From the NCBI RefSeq assembly GCF_042887685.1, contig NZ_JBHVOS010000024.1, forward strand, positions 13,316 to 77,315: a DNA stretch of 64,000 nucleotides, given 5' to 3'. The notes below the pieces were generated by a model. The model was not told the DNA's origin and searched no databases. It saw only the letters and a list, made by a program, of their open reading frames with translations. Source of the stretch: Oerskovia sp042887685 (GTDB lineage: Bacteria > Actinomycetota > Actinomycetes > Actinomycetales > Cellulomonadaceae). Numbering within the stretch: position 1 is the first letter of the stretch; each line of letters starts with the position of its first letter. Positions 1-6,543 of this stretch are shown here, piece after piece. The position numbers were made by a program, and so were the translations under genes.

Positions 1-27
1 TCGTGGGTTCAAGCCCCACCTGCCCTA
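1..27 (+). tRNA. 3' end of a tRNA gene (partial)
   Basis: The window opens inside a tRNA. A T-arm is visible (GTGGG, loop TTCAAGC, CCCAC, positions 3-19), followed by a 7-nt acceptor strand (CTGCCCT, 20-26) and discriminator A27. No CCA is encoded. The anticodon lies outside the window, so the isoacceptor cannot be named. Phage genes start about 400 bases downstream. A tRNA 3' end is a classic attachment site, so this may be a prophage boundary. A copied tRNA end elsewhere would be expected, but none was found. Confidence 0.6.
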
Positions 28-264
28 CGTTGCAAACGCTAGCGAGTCTCGGGGTTGGCTACATGGGTGGTGTAGCCAGAACGGTAGCCAACTCCGAACC
101 CGAGCGATCCGGACCCGCAGGACGCGCCACCCCTGGTTCAGGTTCCAGTCCGCAACGGGTTTGTCTCGAGCAACATCGATCCAGTAGCCGCCGAAGCGGT
201 CTGGGGACCGGACGACTATGCGATGCACGCCTTCTTCGACGAACTCGAGGCTCGAAGAAGACAT
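25..264 (-). CDS. small hypothetical protein next to the tRNA end
   Basis: A short minus-strand reading frame of 79 codons. Its first half has the codon bias of real genes here (mostly G or C at third positions) and reads like a folded domain (EEGVHRIVVRSPDRFGGYW). The C-terminal third is basic and looks like read-through into non-coding sequence by the tRNA. No ribosome binding site precedes the ATG at 264, and I recognise no family. It could be a remnant of a longer phage gene. The opposite strand is also open here, so coding status is doubtful. Confidence 0.25.
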   Translation of the reverse strand: MSSSSLEFVEEGVHRIVVRSPDRFGGYWIDVARDKPVADWNLNQGWRVLRVRIARVRSWLPFWLHHPCSQPRDSLAFAT

Positions 265-449
265 GCCCGCACGACTGCTTCCCGGGCAGACGTCGCCCCA
301 CGCGAGGCGCACTGTCGGCAGCGAGCCTCATTGATCAGGTCAACCATGGCCCGATCTAGGCAGGGTGTGGCAAGGATCGGGCATGGGCGGACACGTCTCA
401 CCCAGTCACGAGCCCAAGTCAACGACCCGAGCTCCAACCAAGGACAGGA

Positions 450-479
450 AGCCCCGCCCTCCCGAAGGAGGGCGGGGCT
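450..479 (-). terminator. hairpin terminator after the M23 endolysin gene
   Basis: A perfect 13-bp stem (AGCCCCGCCCTCC / GGAGGGCGGGGCT) closes on a CGAA tetraloop just past the endolysin stop codon. There is no long T-tract, which is common in high-GC actinobacteria. It is nearly identical to the hairpin at 1959-1986. Confidence 0.75.
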
Positions 480-495
480 GTTCGTCGCGTCCGGG

Positions 496-1203
496 TCAGG
501 CGGTGGGCTGTCCCCAGAGCTTGGCGAGGGCCTCGGTCTCGTTGGCGGCTGCGGGTGCGGTCCACCCGAGGATGACGCCGAGCATGCGGCGGGCCTCGGT
601 CGTGTCCTTGCCCTGGCCCCAGAGCTGGGTCAGGCCCGTGAGCTCGGTCTCGTTGGCGGGTGCGTTGTAGCCGAGCAGGACGCCGAGCATTCGGCGGATC
701 TCTCCGGTGTGCTCGACGGTCTGAGCGAGCTGTGCTGCCTGCGTGGGGGTCAATTCGTCCTCCGGGGTGGGGTTGGGGGTGGGGTTGGTGGGGGGAGTGC
801 CGATGCCCAGGGCGACGCCGCGGGCCGACATGAAGGGGGCAGGGTTCTGCGGGGCGCCGTTGACGCGGGTCTCGAAGTGCAGGTGCGGCCCGGTCGAGTT
901 GCCGGTTGATCCGACGGTGCCGATCTGCTGACCGGCCGCGACGGCTGCGCCGACCGCGACGTGGCGTGCGGTCATGTGCAGGTACCACGTCTCGACACCG
1001 CCGCCATGTGCGATCTTGACCATGTTTCCTCCGCCGGAGTCGAAGGCGGAGAAGATCACGGTTCCTGCGCTGGCGGCCCAGATCGAGGCGCCGGACGGCG
1101 CCCCGATGTCGGTACCAGCGTGGAGCTTCGTGACTCCGGTAACGGGATTCAGACGCATCCCGTATCCGGAAGTGATACGTCCTACTGCGGGGTTCACCCA
1201 CAT
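496..1203 (-). CDS. phage endolysin, M23 peptidase with C-terminal repeats
   Basis: A 235-residue protein with an M23 (LytM/lysostaphin-type) zinc endopeptidase domain at about residues 5-130, expected to cut peptide cross-bridges of peptidoglycan during lysis. Zinc and catalytic residues are visible: H28 and D32 (HAGTD), H76, and H107/H109 in PHLHFE. A Pro/Thr linker follows (about 135-150), then two repeats of about 35 residues sharing RRMLGV and NETE...LWGQ, probably a wall-binding tail. There is no signal peptide, as expected for a holin-dependent lysin. The start at 1203 has a strong AAAGGAG site; the longer open frame upstream is holin sequence in another frame. It sits downstream of the holin gene and ends at the 450-479 terminator. 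Confidence 0.85.
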   Translation of the reverse strand: MWVNPAVGRITSGYGMRLNPVTGVTKLHAGTDIGAPSGASIWAASAGTVIFSAFDSGGGNMVKIAHGGGVETWYLHMTARHVAVGAAVAAGQQIGTVGSTGNSTGPHLHFETRVNGAPQNPAPFMSARGVALGIGTPPTNPTPNPTPEDELTPTQAAQLAQTVEHTGEIRRMLGVLLGYNAPANETELTGLTQLWGQGKDTTEARRMLGVILGWTAPAAANETEALAKLWGQPTA

Positions 1204-1271
1204 AGAAGGACTCCTTTCTGTTGTGCTGACCGGACCGATGTGACGGCCCGGACGGTTGATGCCCGACCCGG

Positions 1272-1637
1272 TCAGGCGCGCGGGGCCGGCGTGCCGGACG
1301 TCGGGTGCGCGTACGCGGTGCCCGCGTCCGCGGTGTGGCGTCCGATGTAGGTGGGGGTCTGCGCGGAGCCGAGGACGACCCGCGTGAGCCAGTCGGGGAT
1401 GCGGGGCTCGGCCCAGCGCCACAGGGCGTACCAGGCGGCGATCGCCGCGGCCGTGACGAGCGCGAGCGTGGTCTCGGCCCCGAGCCAGTCGGCCAGGGCT
1501 GCGCCGAGGCCGCCCGGCAGGTGCGGGGTGATCGCGCGCAGGATCGCGGCGACGGCCGAACCCCACAGGACGGGAACGACCGTGCGCAGCCAGGACACGG
1601 CGCGGTCGGAGATCGGGTGGGTCGGGGTGGTGGTCAC
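1272..1637 (-). CDS. putative phage holin
   Basis: A 121-residue protein with two hydrophobic segments (about 20-45, VVPVLWGSAVAAILRA, and 55-72, TTLALVTAAAIAAWYALWRW) and a polar Thr/Ala/Pro C-terminus. Small size, two membrane helices and position directly before an endolysin gene fit a class II holin, which would form membrane lesions that let the endolysin reach the wall. No specific family is recognised. The start is GTG with AAGGAG upstream, and the GTGA overlaps the stop of the broken gene before it. A clear homologue lacking the membrane segments lies at 2091-2282. Confidence 0.7.
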   Translation of the reverse strand: MTTTPTHPISDRAVSWLRTVVPVLWGSAVAAILRAITPHLPGGLGAALADWLGAETTLALVTAAAIAAWYALWRWAEPRIPDWLTRVVLGSAQTPTYIGRHTADAGTAYAHPTSGTPAPRA

Positions 1638-1959
1638 GCGGGGTCTCCTTGGGGTGTGGTGGTGAGGACGTCGCGCACCGCGAGCGCTGACACGTCGCCT
1701 CCGACGGCCGCGAGGAGGTTGTGGGTCGCGGCGGGGTAGTCGTAGGTCTGACCGGCACCTGGACGAGCGCGAGCGTCGAGCTCGCCGCCCGGTCCGCGCT
1801 GGCCGCGGACTTCTGGGTCGCGGAGACGTCCTTGCCGACGGCGACGACCAGGTCGTGGGTGGCCTCGCGTCGGGCGCAGGGCTGGCCGGTGACGGCGAGC
1901 CAGTTGTGGATCTCGCTCGGCATGCGCGCCTGGTCGGTGTCCGCCGGTCGTGGGGTCAA
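1634..1959 (-). pseudogene. frameshifted C-terminal fragment of a phage gene
   Basis: Two reading frames carry related sequence. Upstream, a segment contains ATHDLVVAVGKDVSA. About 40 codons later, in another frame, a segment contains ATHNLLAAVGGDVSA and then stops with a TGA overlapping the holin GTG. The two halves are homologous internal repeats, so the simplest reading is one protein with at least two repeats broken by a frameshift near 1745-1765. The 5' end is also missing: the frame runs into the terminator at 1959-1986 and no ribosome site precedes its first ATG. The parent protein is not recognised; a tail-associated protein or a lysin tail is possible. Confidence 0.5.
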
Positions 1960-1986
1960 GCCCCGCCCTCCGAAGAGGGCGGGGCT
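1959..1986 (-). terminator. hairpin terminator after the amidase/holin-remnant pair
   Basis: A perfect 12-bp stem (AGCCCCGCCCTC / GAGGGCGGGGCT) on a CGAA tetraloop, one base pair shorter than the hairpin at 450-479 and otherwise the same. It marks the end of the second lysis cassette and suggests cassette duplication or shuffling. Confidence 0.7.
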
Positions 1987-2090
1987 CGGCCGCAGGGGAA
2001 CTACGGGTCAGACGTCAAGGTGCGCTGCCAGACCTCCTCTCAGTTCCGCTCACCAAGCCGATCTGACGGCTCGAGCGGATCCCGGCGGGG

Positions 2091-2282
2091 CTAGGCCTGC
2101 TCGCTGGGAGATGCGCCCGACGGCGGCACGTGCGCGAGGGCGCCGGTCTCCGCGCTGTGCGCGCAGACCGGGGTCTGCGGGGAGCTGCGGGCCACCCGTG
2201 CGAGCGAGTCGGGGACGCGGGGCACGACCGTGCGCAGGCAGGACACGACGCGGTCGGAGACCCCGGACGTGGGCGCCGCCAT
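2091..2282 (-). pseudogene. internally deleted holin copy
   Basis: A 63-codon open frame whose two ends match the holin at 1272-1637: SDRVVSCLRTVVP against SDRAVSWLRTVVP at the N-terminus, and RVPDSLARV...QTP against RIPDWLTRV...QTP at the C-terminus. The roughly 60 residues between them, which include both membrane helices, are missing. It cannot work as a holin. Its ATG overlaps the amidase TGA by one base (TGATG), so it is probably still translated through coupling. The deletion is in frame. A role as a soluble antiholin is conceivable, but decay is simpler. Confidence 0.65.
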
Positions 2283-3070
2283 CAGGCCGTGAGCGGGAAC
2301 GACGCCACGATGGCGTTGAACTGCGCGGCCGAGACGCCCACGTTGGGCAGCGTCTGGGTGAGCGTGACGTACTGGTCCCAGCCGACGACAGGGGCCGAAC
2401 GGCCACCCGAGACGATGATGGCCGCGTTGTTCGACTTGTTGAGAATCACGATCATTTTGTCCTCCAGGACGTTGGGTAGGGGCGGAGCGGGTGGGATCGC
2501 GGCGAGGATGCCGGGAATCTGTGCGATGCGAGCGTCGCCGGGGCAGGTCTTGCCGATGGCGGTGGAGTAGTACATGCCGCCGTCGACGCGGTAGCCCGGG
2601 CGGAACGGGGGAGAGGACTCCACCCCCAGGCGGTGCCAGGACAGGCCGCGAGAGCTCTCTCCGACGCGGGAGTCGGAAGCAAGCCGGATGGGGATCGTCC
2701 GATGGGTGTGGGTGATCCAGGTGGACAGGGCCTTGAGGGCCGCGACCTGTGCCGCGGTCCACGCCGGGGGTTGGCCGCCGGCGGTCCAGAGGCGCCCGTA
2801 GCCGTCCCAGGACTCGATCGAGATGGTCGCGTCGTTGCCCTGGTAGTCGGCGGCCGAGAAGAAGTCGGTGTCGATGTACTGCTCGACCGTGCCGTCCTCG
2901 GCGACGTAGAAGTGCGAGCAGGGTTGTCCGGGCTGCGAGAAGTAGGGATAGAGCGACGACGCGTCGGTGACCGCGGTGTGGAAGTTGATGCGGTGGCGGA
3001 CGGTGGCGCGAACGTTCTCCGTGTTCGCGTGCGGGATCAGGCGCTGGACAGCGCCTGGGTAGATCGCCAT
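2282..3070 (-). CDS. phage endolysin, N-acetylmuramoyl-L-alanine amidase
   Basis: A 262-residue protein with an Amidase_2/PGRP domain (about residues 5-185), which cuts the bond between N-acetylmuramic acid and the stem peptide. The zinc ligands of the family are visible: H31 (INFHTA), H146 (SWHRLG) and C176 (KTCPGD). A Pro-rich linker (about 190-200) leads to a C-terminal segment of about 60 residues that probably binds the wall. There is no signal peptide. The ATG at 3070 has a very strong AAGGAGG site; the much longer open frame upstream is not used. It is a second lysin of different chemistry from the M23 lysin 1 kb away. Confidence 0.85.
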   Translation of the reverse strand: MAIYPGAVQRLIPHANTENVRATVRHRINFHTAVTDASSLYPYFSQPGQPCSHFYVAEDGTVEQYIDTDFFSAADYQGNDATISIESWDGYGRLWTAGGQPPAWTAAQVAALKALSTWITHTHRTIPIRLASDSRVGESSRGLSWHRLGVESSPPFRPGYRVDGGMYYSTAIGKTCPGDARIAQIPGILAAIPPAPPLPNVLEDKMIVILNKSNNAAIIVSGGRSAPVVGWDQYVTLTQTLPNVGVSAAQFNAIVASFPLTA

Positions 3071-3147
3071 AGGTTCCTCCTTGCATGACGAGGGCCCCGA
3101 CGTGGTCACGTGCGGGGCCGGTGGATGAGGGGACGTGGAGCAGGGGG

Positions 3148-3462
3148 TCAGGGAGCCCCAGGGACCGCGCGAAGGAGCGTGATCAGGACGGCGAGCAGCG
3201 AGCCGAGCCCGACGACCGACGAGACGACGACCGAGGCGACGGTCCACCCGGACGTGCCCGCCTTCGTCCCTGCGGCGGCGTTCTTCTCGAGCTCGCCGAT
3301 GGCCACGGAGTGCACGGCGGCGAGGCGGTCGGACGCGTCGAGGCGGCGCGCGTGCTCCTCGAGGCGCGCGGTCTGCACGGCGAGCGCTGCGTCGACCTTG
3401 CCTTCGAGACGGGCGAGGGTCACGGGGACGGACTCGGCCTGCTGCTGCTCGGGGGTGTTCAT
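3148..3462 (-). CDS. small phage membrane protein with coiled coil
   Basis: A 104-residue protein. Residues about 12-62 are Glu/Arg/Ala-rich and likely helical (VTLARLEGKVDAALAVQTAR), followed by a linker and one C-terminal membrane helix (about 73-98, WTVASVVVSSVVGLGSLLAV). This layout matches haemolysin XhlA-like accessory proteins of phage lysis modules, but family membership cannot be proven by eye. It lies just upstream of the amidase and may be a holin partner. Its ribosome binding site is weak. Confidence 0.6.
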   Translation of the reverse strand: MNTPEQQQAESVPVTLARLEGKVDAALAVQTARLEEHARRLDASDRLAAVHSVAIGELEKNAAAGTKAGTSGWTVASVVVSSVVGLGSLLAVLITLLRAVPGAP

Positions 3463-3614
3463 GCTCGTCCGTCGCCGAAGGTCTCGCGGGGCGTTCTGTC
3501 GGGCCGCACGGCGTGCCTCCTCGACGGGTCGGGTTCGGGGTGGGAGCAGGCGCGGCTCGTCGTCGTTCCTGCCGGTGAGCGTCGATGGTGTGCCTCACGA
3601 CGACCGCCGAACGG

Positions 3615-3911
3615 TCACGACGGGCCTCCGTCGGCGTCGATCGGGGCGGTGAGGCCCACGACCGCTTCGGCGGTGACGATCCAGGGGGCGCGGAGCCGGG
3701 GACCGAGGTCGGCCCAGCGCCCGTGCGTGTCGGTGGTGTGGCGGGCGTACACCAGCGCTGCGATGCCCTCGACGATCGTGGATCCCTCGGACGGGGCGGC
3801 GCGGTTGCCGTCGCGGTCGAGCGGTATGCCTAGGTGCTCTGCGATGGCGGGGACGGCGTTGGACAGGAAGAAGAGGCGGGCTGCATCGAGGTAGGGGTCG
3901 GGTCCGGTCAT
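3615..3911 (-). CDS. hypothetical phage protein
   Basis: A 98-residue protein with an AGGAG site before the ATG at 3911 and normal codon bias. It begins with a helical segment (PYLDAARLFFLSNAVPAIAE) and contains WADLGPRLRAPWIVTAE. I recognise no domain. It has no membrane segment and no cysteine. It lies between the WhiB-like gene and the lysis genes on the same strand, about 100 bases after the WhiB stop codon. Assignment to the phage is by context only. Confidence 0.6.
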   Translation of the reverse strand: MTGPDPYLDAARLFFLSNAVPAIAEHLGIPLDRDGNRAAPSEGSTIVEGIAALVYARHTTDTHGRWADLGPRLRAPWIVTAEAVVGLTAPIDADGGPS

Positions 3912-4014
3912 GGGAGGCTCCTGGCGTCGTCGGGCATGTGCGGGGCGCGGTAGGTGCCCGGTGCCCGGTGCGAGAGGGCGGACGGGTGCAGGCGGCGCTG
4001 ATGGTTGCGTCCGG

Positions 4015-4392
4015 TCATGCGGCAGACCGGGGGGCCGGCTCCCCGTCCTGTGCGACGTGCGTGGGCGGCCTGTCGCGGCCTGTCGGGCCGGCCGCCGCTG
4101 CGGCACGCTCTGTCGGGGTCCTGCCGCCGTACATCCCGAACCGCAGGGCCCCGGGGCCGCCGGACTCGGCCGCGTTCGCCTCGGCGAGGCAGGGCACCAC
4201 GACGGGGCAGGCGTCACAGATGCGACGGGCCTGGTCGTAGGCGGCCGGGAGGTCCGAGACGGGGTGCCACGGGTCTCCCTGCAGCTCGTGGTCCCAGCCT
4301 CGGCACGCGGCGTCGAGGCGCCACTGCGCAGGTTCGGGGGTCGAGAGTCGGATCGTCGGTCGGGTGAGCGACGTGGCGCGCAGGTCTGTCAT
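4015..4392 (-). CDS. WhiB-family transcription factor in the prophage
   Basis: A 125-residue protein with the four WhiB cysteines: C30 (DAACRG), then C59, C62 and C68 in ICDACPVVVPCL, the C-x2-C-x5-C pattern that binds a [4Fe-4S] cluster. The turn motif GMYGGRTPTER follows, corresponding to the usual G-V/I-W-G-G. Beyond it is a disordered Ala/Pro-rich tail. WhiB proteins are actinobacterial iron-sulfur regulators that often act with the primary sigma factor, and actinophages carry their own. A strong AGGAGG precedes the ATG. It probably regulates host or late phage promoters. Confidence 0.85.
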   Translation of the reverse strand: MTDLRATSLTRPTIRLSTPEPAQWRLDAACRGWDHELQGDPWHPVSDLPAAYDQARRICDACPVVVPCLAEANAAESGGPGALRFGMYGGRTPTERAAAAAGPTGRDRPPTHVAQDGEPAPRSAA

Positions 4393-4491
4393 CGGTCCTC
4401 CTGGGTCTCGGGGTATCGCTGGTGCGGGGCCGACCGCCTCGTGCCAGCAGGCGGTCAGGGTGCTGGTGGACCCGGACGACGGCGGACCGCG

Positions 4492-4719
4492 TCAAGCCCT
4501 CGTACTGCGCATCACGTGGCTGACGGCGGCCTCGCCGGTGGGGTCGAGGTAGCCGAGGGTCGAGCGGACGAGGTTGTCGGGGTCGACGTGCTGCATCTGC
4601 TCGGCGCGCCGGTGGATCGTGAGTGCGAGCCGTTGGGTCTTGCTGCGCCCCAGGTCGATGCCGTTCTCGTCGGCGAACTCCCGGATGCGCCGTTCCCACC
4701 CCGTGCGGGTCATGGACAT
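4492..4719 (-). CDS. small hypothetical phage protein
   Basis: A 75-residue soluble, basic protein (WERRIREFADENGIDLGRSK at the N-terminus). It has an AGGAG site 8 bases before the first of two possible ATGs (4719; alternative 4713) and normal codon bias. No cysteine, membrane segment or known motif is seen. It is the first gene after the minus-strand regulator, so it is probably an early phage gene. Function unknown. Confidence 0.6.
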   Translation of the reverse strand: MSMTRTGWERRIREFADENGIDLGRSKTQRLALTIHRRAEQMQHVDPDNLVRSTLGYLDPTGEAAVSHVMRSTRA

Positions 4720-4779
4720 GGCGACGTCTCCTGGTCTCTTCGTCCGTGGCGTACCTCGGAGCGGGGTGCTGTTGGGGGC

Positions 4780-5016
4780 TCAGGCTGCGGCCGAGACGTC
4801 CCGGGTGGTGACGAGCGCGTGCGGTGTGGTGCCGAGCGCGGTCGCGAGCGCGGTGATCTCGCGGACCGTGAAGTCGCCGCGGCCGTTGAGCTTGCGGTCG
4901 AGCGACGTCCTCGGGATGCCCGACGACGCGGCGAGCGAGAGCTTCGTCAGTCCGCTCTGCCGTCGTGCCGTCTCGATGTTGGCGGCCACTGCGGATGCGT
5001 AGTGGTTGCTGTCCAT
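4780..5016 (-). CDS. small HTH regulator (Cro/CI-like)
   Basis: A 78-residue protein that is almost entirely one helix-turn-helix domain of the XRE type: LTKLSLAASSGIPRTSLDRK is the helix-turn-helix core (about residues 24-43), followed by FTVREITALATALG. It is divergent from a second HTH gene 97 bases away, the usual arrangement of a phage lysis-lysogeny switch. No Shine-Dalgarno precedes the ATG at 5016, but a TAGTGT -10 box ends 7 bases before it, so the mRNA is probably leaderless. By size and position it may be the Cro/excisionase-side regulator. Which partner is the repressor is not provable from sequence. Confidence 0.7.
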   Translation of the reverse strand: MDSNHYASAVAANIETARRQSGLTKLSLAASSGIPRTSLDRKLNGRGDFTVREITALATALGTTPHALVTTRDVSAAA

Positions 5017-5112
5017 GTCGGCAACACTAATGCCCACATGGGCAGCGCGCAATCTCATCAGTGCCCCACTTTCGGCAGCAAGGGTGTCCGGATGATCATG
5101 TACGCTGCCCGT
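5017..5112. promoter_or_regulatory. divergent promoter region with palindromic operator
   Basis: The 96 bases between the two HTH genes carry two facing promoters: minus-strand -10 TAGTGT (5024-5029, 7 bases before the ATG) and plus-strand -10 TACGCT (5101-5106, 6 bases before the ATG). Between them, at 5031-5044, is an inverted repeat TGCCCA-CA-TGGGCA, which would sit in the spacer of the leftward promoter. A related half-site, TGCCCCAC, lies near 5062-5069. This fits an operator for one or both regulators. Confidence 0.55.
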
Positions 5113-5502
5113 ATGGACATCAATGAGGCAACAGCTCGTGCCATCGCAGCGGAACGGGCGATCAGCGGGATGACTGTTCGCGAGCTCGCCGCGAGGGCCG
5201 GGATCCCGGAGCGATCCCTCATGCGCGTCCTGCAGGCGGAGCGCGAGATCAAGGTCGTCCAGGTGGCGCAGCTCGCGGAGGCGTTCGAGATCTACCCCCA
5301 CGAGATCATCGAGCGTGCCGAGGTGATCCTCGCGCGTGCCGAGAAGGAGAAGCCGTCGCCCGGCGCGTCCGTGCATGCGTTCCCCGCGCGCACCCGGCCC
5401 GGCGGTACTACCGTCGCTGAACCGCGAGTCATCGCGGCGATGGAGGACTACGACGGTGAGGACCTGGTGGCCGAGATGGAGAGCCACGAGGAGCAACCGT
5501 AG
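5113..5502 (+). CDS. HTH transcriptional regulator, candidate prophage repressor
   Basis: A 129-residue protein with an N-terminal XRE-type HTH domain (about residues 3-70; MTVRELAARAGIPERSLMRV is the core) and an acidic C-terminal tail without a recognisable domain. The next gene, 10 bases on, encodes an ImmA/IrrE-type metalloprotease. In ICEBs1 and related elements ImmA cleaves the partner HTH repressor ImmR, so this protein is probably the repressor controlled by proteolysis. The ATG at 5113 is preceded by TACGCT 6 bases upstream, which suggests a leaderless transcript. An ATG at 5092 is possible but would put the -10 box inside the gene. Confidence 0.7.
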   Translation: MDINEATARAIAAERAISGMTVRELAARAGIPERSLMRVLQAEREIKVVQVAQLAEAFEIYPHEIIERAEVILARAEKEKPSPGASVHAFPARTRPGGTTVAEPRVIAAMEDYDGEDLVAEMESHEEQP

Positions 5503-5512
5503 GAGCGTGGAG

Positions 5513-5920
5513 ATGTACGACCTGATCGAGCACGCGGAGTCGTTGGGGCTGGAGGTGCTGTTCGACGACCTGGGTGCCAGGCACGCGCACGTCCGCGAGG
5601 ACGGTGTCGTGGTCGTCAACGACGCCCGGTCGTACCTCCTGCAGCGGGCGGCGCTCGCGCACGAGTGCGGGCACCACGTCCACTGCCACGTGCACGCCGT
5701 CGGCGCCCTCGAGTCGAGGCAGGAGCGGCAGGCCGACGAGTATGCCGCGAACCTGCTCTTCGGGCCCAGGGAGTATGCCCAGGCGGAGCGCATGTACGGG
5801 CCCGATGCCACGATGATCGCGCGCGAGCTCGGCGTCCCCGCCCGGATGGTCCATGCCTGGCGGCGTGCCTGGCGCGCGAACGCGCACCGCGTCCCTCGGG
5901 GCTTCACCGTGCTCGGCTGA
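5513..5920 (+). CDS. ImmA/IrrE-family metallopeptidase
   Basis: A 135-residue protein with the zinc protease signature HECGH (H50, E51, H54) and a third ligand in ADEYAANLLFG (E76), typical of the ImmA/IrrE (DUF955) family. Such enzymes cleave phage or stress HTH repressors after DNA damage or other signals. AGGAG lies at 5501-5505, so the ATG at 5513 is preferred over a GTG at 5507. It forms an operon with the HTH gene 10 bases upstream. It is shorter than many family members and has no extra sensor domain. Confidence 0.85.
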   Translation: MYDLIEHAESLGLEVLFDDLGARHAHVREDGVVVVNDARSYLLQRAALAHECGHHVHCHVHAVGALESRQERQADEYAANLLFGPREYAQAERMYGPDATMIARELGVPARMVHAWRRAWRANAHRVPRGFTVLG

Positions 5921-5978
5921 CACGTCCGGTCGAGAATCCGGAGGACCGTGCGCGGCGGCCCGTGGCAGCCTGGGCCGC

Positions 5979-6413
5979 ATGATCTCCAACACCGACGCAC
6001 CGCGCCCCGTGCTCGGTGACGTCCTCCTGGTCGATGACCTCCGGGTGTTCCGGCAGGAGGTCTCGGGCTCGGTCGCGCGGACGTCCGCCCAGGGCCGCGA
6101 CCTGCTGCGCTACGCAGTGGCGGCCGGTCACCGGTGGGAGCAGGTCTGGCTCGATCACGACCTGGGCGACCTGACGGGGGTCGAGGACATGATCGGTCCG
6201 GTCGTGGACTGGCTCTGCGAGCAGGCGTCGGCCGGTCGGCCCGCCCCGGTGGGAGTCGTCGTGGTGCACACGACGAACGCCCCGGCCGGAGCGTCGATGG
6301 TCCGGGTGCTGCGCGCCGCCGGGTACCAGGTCGTGCGAGTGGTGGCGCGCGAGCATCTCGACGTGGACCCCGTGCTGTACGAGGCCGCGACGGGTCACCG
6401 GCCGCGCGGCTGA
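5979..6413 (+). CDS. cyclic-phosphate processing receiver-like (cREC) protein
   Basis: A 144-residue protein matching the cREC pattern: a receiver-like fold starting VLLVDDLRVF, then ARTSAQG, the central WLDHDLGD, and VVVVHTTNAPAG near the end. By comparative genomics this family has been proposed to process 2',3'-cyclic phosphates during RNA repair in conflict systems; that is published inference, not shown biochemistry as far as I know. No RNA ligase or kinase neighbour is present, so here it is an orphan. There is no ribosome site; a weak CAGCCT box lies 7 bases before the ATG, so the gene may be leaderless. It adjoins the prophage immunity genes and could be phage cargo. Confidence 0.7.
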   Translation: MISNTDAPRPVLGDVLLVDDLRVFRQEVSGSVARTSAQGRDLLRYAVAAGHRWEQVWLDHDLGDLTGVEDMIGPVVDWLCEQASAGRPAPVGVVVVHTTNAPAGASMVRVLRAAGYQVVRVVAREHLDVDPVLYEAATGHRPRG

Positions 6414-6416
6414 CGT

Positions 6417-6474
6417 CGAGTGTGCAGTTCGAGCTGTCGGCGAGGGGCGGAAGACAGCCCGAGCTGCACACTCG
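6417..6474. repeat. palindromic repeat family 1, copy A
   Basis: Inverted repeat with 17-nt arms (CGAGTGTGCAGTTCGAG / CCCGAGCTGCACACTCG) and a 24-nt spacer; the stem extends into the spacer through CTGTC/GACAG. It starts 4 bases after the cREC stop codon and could act as its terminator. Three more copies with the same 17-24-17 layout lie at 22263, 38750 and 38918. Confidence 0.85.
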
Positions 6475-6543
6475 ACGCAAGGAGTCGCGCTTCCGGCCGT
6501 TCTCCCCGTGCGCTGCGCCGCACACCGGCGTTCCATGAGAGTC

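Noticed and set aside
223..909. 228-codon plus-strand frame over the tRNA-proximal region and the lysin 3' end
   Set aside because: Its second half is the shadow of the M23 lysin and it crosses the terminator hairpin; only the first 40 codons read naturally.
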